Assembly: GCA_040381075.1 (NCBI GenBank) | Contig: JBEIHX010000007.1 | Coordinates: forward strand, 1-64,000 | Direction of reading: 5' to 3' | From: JBEIHX01 sp040381075 | GTDB lineage: Bacteria; Pseudomonadota; Alphaproteobacteria; Caulobacterales; Aquidulcibacteraceae | Length of the DNA stretch: 64,000 bases | In this document: one piece after another, positions 37,277-43,928 of the stretch | How positions within the stretch are numbered: position 1 is the first letter of the stretch | Layout of the letters: every line of letters begins with the position of its first letter | Position numbers and translations under genes: made by a program | Notes under the pieces: generated by a model | Databases searched by the model: none | Seen by the model: the letters and a program-made list of their open reading frames with translations, nothing else | Told to the model about the DNA's origin: nothing

Positions 37277-38022
37277 AGCGTCAATCCTCCGTCTACGCTG
37301 AACAGCGCCCCGGTCACAAAGCGCGCCTCGTCGCTGACAAGATAGGACACCGCCGAGGCGATGTCTTCCGGCGCGCCGACGAACCCGATGGGATGCAGCG
37401 ACGCGGCGCGCGCGCGCGCCGCCGCCGGATCACCCGAGGCGTTGCGCAGCCGATCGACCATCGGTGTTTCGATCGAGCCCGGCAGCACCGCGTTGGCCCG
37501 GATGTTAAGCCCCTTGCGCCCGCAATACAGCGCCACGCTGCGCGTCAGCATGTGCAGGCCGGCCTTGCTTGCGCTGTAGTGCACAAGCTCGCCGACCGGG
37601 CGCACGCCTGCGGCCGACCCGATGTTGACGATCGAACCGCCGCGCGGCTTCATCGCGCGCAACGCCATGCGGCAGCCCAGAAACGCGCCGTCGAGATTGA
37701 CCGCAAGCACGCGCCGCCAGACCTCGAATTCGAGGTCTTCGATTGGGCTCGCGCCAGGATTGACGCCGGCGTTATTGACAAGGATATCAAGCCCCCTGCC
37801 CTGCGTTTCGAGATGGGCCTGCAGGGCGTTCCAGCCATCCTCGCAGACCACGTCCAGGGGGAAGAACCGCGCGCCGATGTCGGCGGCGGCGGCCTCGCCC
37901 TTCTCAGCGTCGCGATCCGTGACGATGACGTCGCAGCCGTCGCGCGCGAGGCGGGCTGCTATGGCGGCGCCGATGCCCTCGCCGGCCCCCGTGACGACCG
38001 CAATCCTGTTTGCAAGCTTCAT
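37273..38022 (-). CDS. Short-chain dehydrogenase/reductase
   Basis: Classical SDR of 249 aa. Cofactor site TGAGEGIGAAIAARLARDG with VTDRD (acidic residue after beta-2, favouring NAD); NNAGVNPGAS; catalytic Ser in NIGSAAG and YSASK; PGSIETPM lid region; C-terminus GALFSVDGGLTL. It begins 8 nt after the other SDR stop and its own stop overlaps ThuA (GTGA). Likely oxidises an alcohol produced by the P450 or Rieske enzyme. Confidence 0.95.
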   Translation of the reverse strand: MKLANRIAVVTGAGEGIGAAIAARLARDGCDVIVTDRDAEKGEAAAADIGARFFPLDVVCEDGWNALQAHLETQGRGLDILVNNAGVNPGASPIEDLEFEVWRRVLAVNLDGAFLGCRMALRAMKPRGGSIVNIGSAAGVRPVGELVHYSASKAGLHMLTRSVALYCGRKGLNIRANAVLPGSIETPMVDRLRNASGDPAAARARAASLHPIGFVGAPEDIASAVSYLVSDEARFVTGALFSVDGGLTL

Positions 38023-38030
38023 GGCGGCGC

Positions 38031-38798
38031 TCAGTACTGGACGCGCTTGGTGAAGCCGCCGTCGACGACCAGATTGGCCCCGGTGAGATATCCCACGACT
38101 GGGCTTGCCAGGAACGTGATGGCGGCTGCGATCTCATCGGCTGAGCCCATGCGTCCGGCAGGGATCTGCGCGATCGTGCGGTCGTAGAAGTCTGGCATGT
38201 TCTTGCGCAGATAGGCCCAGCCGCCATCCTCGGTCCAAACCGGTCCTGGCGAGATGGCGTTGACGCGGATCTTCCTGGCCGCGAGCGCCTGCGACAGGTT
38301 CTTGGCGTAGTTGATCAAGCCGGCCTTCATCACGTTGTAGGGCTGGGGAACGCTGAAGGTTTCCAGCGCCGCCGTCGACGACACGAACACGATTGCTCCG
38401 CCGCCAACCTTTTCCATGTGCGGGATGGCCGCATCGACCAGGTGGTAGGGCGCCATCAGGTCAAGCTTGAAGTTCGCCTGCCACTGTTCCGGGCTGGTGC
38501 GCCCGCCGCCGCCGGCGCTGACGTTGGAGATCACCACGTCGAGCCCGCCGAGCGCCTCGCCTGCCTGGTTGACGAAGGCGCGCAGCCGGTCCGGATCGCC
38601 GACGTCCAGCGCTTCGGCGTGAACCCTGACGCCATGCGCTGCCTGCAGCGCAGCCGCAGCGCTCTCCACACTCGCCGGGGTGCGGCCGCAGATTGCAAGG
38701 TCGCAGCCTTCCGCAGCAAGACGCTCCGCCGTGGCGCGCCCGATGCCGCGGGTGGCGCCGGTGATCAGCGCGCGTTTTCCTTTTAGCATCATATCCAT
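38031..38798 (-). CDS. Short-chain dehydrogenase/reductase
   Basis: SDR of 255 aa. Cofactor loop TGATRGIGRATAERLAAEG followed by CGRTP (Arg after beta-2, favouring NADP); active site VSSTAALETF with YNVMK; lid PGPVWTEDGGW; end GANLVVDGG. The N-term NNAG is replaced by SNVSAGGG. AGGA lies 8 nt before the ATG at 38798. It follows the P450 gene by 39 nt and precedes the other SDR by 8 nt. The contrasting cofactor loops suggest the two SDRs run in different directions or on different hydroxyls. Confidence 0.93.
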   Translation of the reverse strand: MDMMLKGKRALITGATRGIGRATAERLAAEGCDLAICGRTPASVESAAAALQAAHGVRVHAEALDVGDPDRLRAFVNQAGEALGGLDVVISNVSAGGGGRTSPEQWQANFKLDLMAPYHLVDAAIPHMEKVGGGAIVFVSSTAALETFSVPQPYNVMKAGLINYAKNLSQALAARKIRVNAISPGPVWTEDGGWAYLRKNMPDFYDRTIAQIPAGRMGSADEIAAAITFLASPVVGYLTGANLVVDGGFTKRVQY

Positions 38799-38837
38799 GT
38801 CGGACTTCCTCTTCTGGCCTGCCTCGCCGGCGGCGCG

Positions 38838-40124
38838 TCAGGCGCGGGGTGAAAATGTGATGGGCAGGCTCACCAGACCGCGATGCTGCGCGCTGGGAAC
38901 GCGCTTCAGGTCGCTCTCCGGAACCGCAAGGGTAATGTCGTCAAGCCGGTCGAGCAGACGGCGGAAGGCGATCTGCAGTTCCTTGCGCGCCAGACTCGCG
39001 CCGACGCAGAAATGGATGCCGCCGCCGAACGACAGATGCTGCATCGCATTGGACCGCGCGAGATTGATCTCGGCCGGATGCGGGAAGAACGATGCGTCGC
39101 GGTTGCCGGCGCCGTAGCGCAGATGCACGACAGCCCCAGCCGGGATCACCGTATCGGCGATCGGCACATCGACCCTGGCGACGCGGTAATGGCCCTGCAC
39201 CGGGGCCTCCGCCCGCAGGATCTCCTCCACGAACATCCTCATGTCACGCGGGTCGCCGGCGCGCAGGCGCGCCTGCAGGGCGGGGTCGCGCGTCAGGTAA
39301 AGCACGCCGGCGGATATGGTGTTGGTCGTCGTCTCGTTGCCCGCCACCATCAACTGCATCAGGATCGACGCGATCTCAGGATCGCTCAGATGCGCGCCGG
39401 TGTCGTCGCGCACATTGGCGAGATCGCTGAGGATGGAGTCATTGGGTTCGCGGCGGCGCAACCGCACCTGGTCGAGCAGATACTCGAGAGCCTCCTTCTG
39501 CAGCGTGGCGCAGGCCACGAGGCGCTCATCGGACCCCATCAGCCCAAGGATCTCGATCATCGCATCGGACCACGCCTTGATCCGCCAGATGTTGTCGCGC
39601 CCAAGCCCGAGCTGGGTGGCGATGACCGTGAGCGGCAGGGGCGCGCAGAACGCGGAGACGAGATCGCAGGAGCCCCTGGCGGCGAACTGCGCGATCAGAT
39701 CATCGACCACGGTCGTGATGTCGGCTGCAAGCCCTTCAACACGCTCGGCGCTGAACACGAAATTGACGAGCGGGCGCAGCCGCGTGTGGATCGGCGGGTC
39801 GGCGCCGACCAGGGTCGGTATCACCTCCACCGTGGAAGAAAGAATGCGCCCCACCTCCTCAGGAACGCCGCCCGGCCGCAGGTTCGGACGGTGAACCTTC
39901 GACGAAAAGCGCTCATTGTCGCGCAGGATATCCTGGATCTGGCGATAGCCGGCGACGATCCAGATGCCGGTCTCGGCGTCGCGGTGGACCCCGCCATGCG
40001 CCTGCAGCGCTTCATAGTACGCCCACGGCGAAGCGATCACCTGCGGATCGCGCAGGGAGTAGTCCTCCGGCCGACCTGCCTGATGCATGGGACAGCCTGC
40101 AGCCCCGGTAGCGCCATCATCCAT
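38838..40124 (-). CDS. Cytochrome P450
   Basis: P450 of 428 aa, first gene of the oxidative operon. I-helix LMVAGNETTTNTI (oxygen-activating AGNETT), ExxR in EEILR, heme loop FGGGIHFCVGASLAR with the proximal Cys at ~373. The sequence style, with HYRVARVDV and the long loop before the I-helix, resembles bacterial steroid or fatty-acid P450 families, but the family number cannot be assigned by eye. ATG at 40124 follows GGGAGAG; a longer frame to 40493 overlaps the divergent TetR gene. The adrenodoxin-like ferredoxin at the operon end is a likely redox partner. Confidence 0.95.
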   Translation of the reverse strand: MDDGATGAAGCPMHQAGRPEDYSLRDPQVIASPWAYYEALQAHGGVHRDAETGIWIVAGYRQIQDILRDNERFSSKVHRPNLRPGGVPEEVGRILSSTVEVIPTLVGADPPIHTRLRPLVNFVFSAERVEGLAADITTVVDDLIAQFAARGSCDLVSAFCAPLPLTVIATQLGLGRDNIWRIKAWSDAMIEILGLMGSDERLVACATLQKEALEYLLDQVRLRRREPNDSILSDLANVRDDTGAHLSDPEIASILMQLMVAGNETTTNTISAGVLYLTRDPALQARLRAGDPRDMRMFVEEILRAEAPVQGHYRVARVDVPIADTVIPAGAVVHLRYGAGNRDASFFPHPAEINLARSNAMQHLSFGGGIHFCVGASLARKELQIAFRRLLDRLDDITLAVPESDLKRVPSAQHRGLVSLPITFSPRA

Positions 40125-40163
40125 GCAACTCTCCCGCAATTCCGGTCCTCGACCGGTTTTTTC

Positions 40164-40179
40164 ACTTGTGTATAAAAGT
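40164..40179. promoter_or_regulatory. Candidate TetR operator between P450 and tetR
   Basis: Imperfect inverted repeat ACTTGTGTATAAAAGT (6 of 8 pairs match) 40 nt upstream of the P450 start, in the divergent gap with the TetR gene. Immediately beside it (40142-40156) is a 6-bp GC stem with six Ts on the plus strand. Position suits an operator overlapping the operon promoter. Confidence 0.4.
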
Positions 40180-40308
40180 TGCCGGACGGGCGCAACCGCC
40201 CCGACGCGAAATAGCCGCACCGGGAAACGCTGCGGCCATGCTTGACGGATTTGGCCGACGTGGGCTGCAGTGCCCAGACCACGCGGCGTGCGGCGCAGGA
40301 TCCTGGAC

Positions 40309-41058
40309 GTGACGGCGAAATCGACGAGCAGAGCTGAGCGCGCGAAACCCCAGACGCAGGCCGGGGTTGCGCGGCGCAGCGCACGGGCGCCGGCGGGCCC
40401 GCCCGATCCGACCCTCCTGGCGGCCGGGGAGCTGCGCAAGAGCGGCGATACGCGCCGGCGCATCATGGAGGCGGCGGTCCACTGCCTCGCCAATTATGGC
40501 TATGCGGGTGTGAACGCCGTCACCGTGGCTGAGCAGGCGGGGCTGACGCGCCCGGCGATGCTGTATCATTTTCCCACCCGGATCTCGCTGATCGAGGCGG
40601 CGATCAATTATGTGGTGCTGCAGCGCATTGCACGCTTCGAGGCGGCGGTGGCGGACGCGGTGCGCCTGCCGCAGAGGGTTCGCCGCACCATCGAGCAGGC
40701 GTGGGAGGAAAACCACACGCCGCTCTATCGCGCCTATTGCGAACTCGCCAACGCGGCGCGCACTGACCCTGATCTGGAGGCCGTCTTCGCCCCGGCGATG
40801 CGCGCCTATGACCGAGCGCGCCGGGAATCGGCCGCCCGCCTGTTCAGCCCTGAGGTGCAGGCGCAGGCCGGCTATCACCTGCGGCGCGACGTCACGCGGT
40901 TTCTGCTCGACGGCATGGCCGAGCATGGCTGGATCATCGAAGACGAGCCGCGCCGGCGCGCACGCCTGCTTGCCTTCCTGAAAGTTCTGGCGGACGCCCC
41001 GGAAGCGCAGGCGCTGCTGCGCAGGGCGATCGCGCTCGCCGACGCGGACGAGGCGTAA
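40309..41058 (+). CDS. TetR family transcriptional regulator
   Basis: TetR regulator of 249 aa from GTG 40309, divergent from the six-gene oxidative operon. The DNA-binding domain begins near SGDTRRRIMEAAVHCLANYGYAGVNAVTVAEQAGLTRPAMLYHFPTR over the HTH (helices 1-3). The C-terminal domain is all-helical, with ENHTPLYRAYCELANAARTDPDLEAVF in the ligand region. GTG 40309 has AGGATCC at ~8 nt; an alternative GTG at 40270 adds 13 Arg-rich residues. A 9-bp stem-loop follows the stop. It probably represses the operon and itself. Confidence 0.9.
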   Translation: MTAKSTSRAERAKPQTQAGVARRSARAPAGPPDPTLLAAGELRKSGDTRRRIMEAAVHCLANYGYAGVNAVTVAEQAGLTRPAMLYHFPTRISLIEAAINYVVLQRIARFEAAVADAVRLPQRVRRTIEQAWEENHTPLYRAYCELANAARTDPDLEAVFAPAMRAYDRARRESAARLFSPEVQAQAGYHLRRDVTRFLLDGMAEHGWIIEDEPRRRARLLAFLKVLADAPEAQALLRRAIALADADEA

Positions 41059-41073
41059 GCCGCGCCGGACAGA

Positions 41074-41098
41074 GCGCCCGCCTCAGGCCGGCGGGCGC
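41074..41098 (+). terminator. 9-bp GC stem-loop after tetR
   Basis: GCGCCCGCC pairs with GGCGGGCGC across a 7-nt loop, starting 16 nt after the TetR stop. There is no T-run, so termination would depend on context or Rho. The 16-nt repeat array follows immediately. Confidence 0.4.
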
Positions 41099-41102
41099 CG
41101 CC

Positions 41103-41182
41103 CAGGCAAGGCCCAACTCAGGCAAGGCCCAACTCAGGCAAGGCCCAACTCAGGCAAGGCCTACCTCAGGCGCGACCCAACT
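41103..41182. repeat. 16-nt tandem repeat array growing out of the fkbM-like gene end
   Basis: Four intergenic copies of CAGGCAAGGCCCAACT (the fourth slightly changed) are directly continuous with a fifth copy at 41167-41182, which is the coding end of the methyltransferase gene (last residues ELGRA and part of the stop codon, on the minus strand). Register and unit length are kept across the stop codon, so the intergenic copies look like serial duplications of the gene end. Confidence 0.95.
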
Positions 41183-41996
41183 CGAGCACGACATTTTGAT
41201 GGGTGCGCGCGATCTCCCGGTAGCCGAGCGCCTTCGCCGCGCCGGCGATGTCGCGCCGCCAACGGCCGGAGAGATGCTCCATCACCAGGATCGTCGGCAG
41301 GAGATGGCGCGGCGCGTGATCGAAAAAGGGGCCAAGCACAATGTCCTCGGCGCCCTCAACGTCGATCTTCAGCACATCCACGCGCGACACGCCCTGGCCA
41401 GTCAGAAAATCCTCCAGAGTGTCGCAGGCGATGTCGACGACTGCGCCCGCGACCCCGCCCGCGATGCTCGCCTCACCCTCATTGTTCGCCGGCATGGTGA
41501 GCGCCACGACGCCGCGATGGCCGGCGAGCGCGATCGGCGCAAGGGTGATGTCGAGGCCTGGATTGAAGGCGATGTTGGCCCTCAGCTTCTCGATCACGCC
41601 CGGCTGCGGCTCCACGGCGAGGACGCGCGCGCCGCAGCGCGCCGCAAACAGGCTCCAGCCGCCGACATTGGCGCCGATGTCGACAAACACCGCGCCGCGG
41701 GCCAGCCGGCCGGCGACCAGCGCCCGCTCGCGCGCATCGAAGGTGGCCGGCGCGAACAGGAGACGCTTCTCGGCGACGTTGCGGAACGGCGCGAGGCGCA
41801 TGCGCACACCGCCGACCTCAGCGAACACTGTCACGTCCAGCGGGTGGTTGAGCCCGGTCATGGCGAGGCGGCGCACCCCGAGCGCCAGGCGCTTGCCGAG
41901 CCCTGCGCCCGGCAGGGCGCGCGACCAGGCGATCAGGCGCGCGCGCAGCGGCGAAGGGGCATAGGCCCCGAAGGGCGGTGACGGGACGGCGGACAT
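41166..41996 (-). CDS. FkbM family methyltransferase
   Basis: SAM-dependent methyltransferase of 276 aa. SAM-binding motif I is FVDIGANVGGWSLFAA (~105-120), followed by VLAVEPQPGVIEKLRANI (acidic residue of motif II); LKIDVEGAE is the FkbM-specific motif (~212-220). The family methylates O- or N-positions of sugars, polyketides and other small molecules; it is commonly found near surface polysaccharide genes. ATG at 41996 starts the domain with a short Pro-rich leader. Neighbours are a TetR gene (convergent) and the SCP2 gene (divergent, 243-nt gap without visible gene), so no pathway is evident. Confidence 0.9.
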   Translation of the reverse strand: MSAVPSPPFGAYAPSPLRARLIAWSRALPGAGLGKRLALGVRRLAMTGLNHPLDVTVFAEVGGVRMRLAPFRNVAEKRLLFAPATFDARERALVAGRLARGAVFVDIGANVGGWSLFAARCGARVLAVEPQPGVIEKLRANIAFNPGLDITLAPIALAGHRGVVALTMPANNEGEASIAGGVAGAVVDIACDTLEDFLTGQGVSRVDVLKIDVEGAEDIVLGPFFDHAPRHLLPTILVMEHLSGRWRRDIAGAAKALGYREIARTHQNVVLELGRA

Positions 41997-42239
41997 GACG
42001 CGCTGCTAACCATCCGGCGGCGCGCCAGACAAGCCGTTTCGACGGCGCGCTTCACGCCAGCGTGACCCGGCGCAGCGCCAGAAGCGCCCTTGCATGCCGG
42101 CCCCAGCCAGTGTCTAACCGAAGGCCGTCGCGTCCCGCGCATCGGCCTGTCCGTTATCGGGCGGACCTCACGGCGGGGCGGCCATTCAGCCTCGCGCGGC
42201 CGCGTGACGCCGGGCGTCGCCAGACAAGAGGAAACCCAG

Positions 42240-42539
42240 ATGGACTTTGCAGAAATCACCAAGCGTTTCGCCGACGCCGGCGCGGTCGTGCCTGGCAAGA
42301 CCGTGAAGTTCGACTTCGGGGCCGCCGGCAAGATCCTGCTGGACGGCATCAATAACAAGGTCAGCAACGACGACAGCGACGCCAATACGACGCTGCAGCT
42401 CGCGCTCGACGACTTCATCAACATGGCGCAGGGCAAACTCGACCCGACCATGGCGTTCATGCAGGGCAAGCTGAAGGTGCTCGGCGACATGGGCGTCGCC
42501 ATGCAACTGCAGGGCGTGATGTCGAAGCTGCGGGGCTGA
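42240..42539 (+). CDS. SCP2 sterol-binding domain protein
   Basis: Single-domain sterol carrier protein 2 homologue of 99 aa, binding lipids in a hydrophobic tunnel. The C-terminal half is typical: DDFINMAQGKLDPTMAFMQGKLKVLGDMGVAMQLQ. ATG at 42240 has GAGGAAA about 8 nt upstream. It has no signal peptide, so it acts in the cytosol, probably as a carrier for acyl-CoA, sterol or similar hydrophobic intermediates of the oxidation pathways in this window. It is followed by two repeat arrays and a terminator before the next gene. Confidence 0.93.
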   Translation: MDFAEITKRFADAGAVVPGKTVKFDFGAAGKILLDGINNKVSNDDSDANTTLQLALDDFINMAQGKLDPTMAFMQGKLKVLGDMGVAMQLQGVMSKLRG

Positions 42540-42593
42540 TCGCCGTCCCCGGCGCGCTGATCCACGCGCCGGCAGTCCGGTGCAGGCAACGCA

Positions 42594-42677
42594 GCAGGGG
42601 CGACCCGGCAGGGGCGACCCGGCAGGGGCGACCCGGCAGGGGCGGCCCGGCAGGGGCGACCCGGCAAGGGCGACCCG
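42594..42677. repeat. Six tandem 14-nt repeats (GCAGGGGCGACCCG)
   Basis: Six 14-nt copies of GCAGGGGCGACCCG; copies 4 and 6 have one change each. First of two neighbouring arrays in the gap between the SCP2 gene and the downstream hydrolase gene. Confidence 0.95.
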
Positions 42678-42710
42678 GCAGCGGAAAGCCAGTACGGGCG
42701 CCTCACCGCC

Positions 42711-42808
42711 GGTATGTCCGCTCCGGCATGTCCGCTCCGGCATGTCCGCTCCGGCATGTCCGCTCCGGCATGTCCGCTCCGGTGTGTCCGCTCCGGTGTG
42801 GCGTCTCC
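42711..42808. repeat. Seven tandem 14-nt repeats (GGCATGTCCGCTCC)
   Basis: Seven 14-nt units, four of them identical copies of GGCATGTCCGCTCC, with changed outer copies. Only 33 nt separate this from the preceding 14-nt array, yet the two unit sequences are unrelated. Both lie before the terminator at 42868, so they would be part of the SCP2 transcript 3' region. Confidence 0.95.
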
Positions 42809-42867
42809 GGTGAGTCGGGCGCAGCATGCAGCACCGGCGGAAACGCCATGGACGAAACCCAAAGAGA

Positions 42868-42897
42868 AGCCCGCGCCGTCGCCGGCGCGGGCTTTTT
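42868..42897 (+). terminator. Rho-independent terminator downstream of SCP2 and its repeat arrays
   Basis: AGCCCGCGCC pairs with GGCGCGGGCT (10 bp) around a 6-nt loop, followed by TTTT. An A-rich stretch on the 5' side allows weak bidirectional use. It separates the SCP2 unit from the hydrolase gene at 42951. Confidence 0.9.
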
Positions 42898-42950
42898 GCC
42901 GCCGATGACGCGTGGCATGGTCACGACTGAGGCAAGCCTGGAGACCGCGC

Positions 42951-43919
42951 GTGACAGACAGCGCCCCGATCATCGACATCCCGAGCAATCCGCGCCCGAA
43001 CGGCGCCATCGCCTATTGGTTCAAGGGCGCCTCCGGCAGGCGCATACGCGCCTGCGCCGCCCCCGGCGCAGGCCCCGCTCCCCCAGGGCGCGGATCGGCG
43101 ATCATCTGCCCGGGCAGGACGGAGTTCATCGAGAAGTATTTCGAGTTCGCCCGCGAACTGCAGGCGCGCGGCTTTGCAACACTGATCATGGACGTGCGGG
43201 GCCAGGGACTGTCCGATCGGTTTATCAAGGACCGCCTGCCCGGTCACATCGATTCGCTCGACCTGGCGGCCCGCGACCTCGCCGCCGCCGCAGCCGGATC
43301 GCCGGTCTCCCTGCCCAAACCCCATGTCGTGTTCGCCCACTCCATGGGCGGAGCGATCGCGCTCAGAGCCCTGCAGACCCGCCGCATTGAGGCCGCCGGC
43401 GCAGTGTTCTCCGCCCCGATGTGGGGCCTCGACGTTCTGAAGGGCCCGCTGCTGATGGCGGTCCGGATCCTGAACACGCTCGGTTTCGGTAAAATGTACG
43501 CCCCCGGCGCCAAGCCAGGGGCCGAGGAGACCTTCGAGACAAACCCGGTCACCCATGACCGTGCGCGCTGGGAGCGCGCTGCCGCGCTGATTGCAGCCGA
43601 CCGTAATCTTGCGCTCGGCGGCGTCACCATCGGCTGGGCGGCCGCCGCAGCCCGCGCCATCGCGCTCCTGCAGGATCGGGCCGCCCTCAAGCGGCTGACG
43701 ACACCGCTCCTCGTGTTCAGCGCGGAGAAGGAAAAACTGGTCGCCAATTGGTCCCACCCGCTGGTCGCCGGCCGCGCGCCTGCCGGCGAGCACGTGACGA
43801 TCCCGCGGGCGATGCATGAAATCCTGCAGGAAACAGACGAGGTCCGCGCCCAATTCTGGGCGCGGACCGACGCGTTTCTGGAGAAGGTCGCCCCGCCTGC
43901 AGCGGCGGCGTCCGCGTGA
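42951..43919 (+). CDS. Alpha/beta hydrolase, lysophospholipase/monoacylglycerol lipase-like
   Basis: Cytosolic hydrolase of 322 aa. Oxyanion region AIICPGRTEFIEKYFEFARELQARGF, DVRGQGLSDR, nucleophile elbow FAHSMGGAIAL (Ser in HSMGG), acid near VFSAEKEKLV, His in PRAMHEILQE. This layout is that of PldB/monoacylglycerol-lipase-like enzymes. GTG at 42951 has GGAGA 8 nt upstream; a longer frame from 42912 is possible but overlaps the region just after the terminator. Converges with the chemoreceptor gene at a 9-nt gap. Confidence 0.9.
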   Translation: MTDSAPIIDIPSNPRPNGAIAYWFKGASGRRIRACAAPGAGPAPPGRGSAIICPGRTEFIEKYFEFARELQARGFATLIMDVRGQGLSDRFIKDRLPGHIDSLDLAARDLAAAAAGSPVSLPKPHVVFAHSMGGAIALRALQTRRIEAAGAVFSAPMWGLDVLKGPLLMAVRILNTLGFGKMYAPGAKPGAEETFETNPVTHDRARWERAAALIAADRNLALGGVTIGWAAAAARAIALLQDRAALKRLTTPLLVFSAEKEKLVANWSHPLVAGRAPAGEHVTIPRAMHEILQETDEVRAQFWARTDAFLEKVAPPAAAASA

Positions 43920-43928
43920 GCGGCGAGC

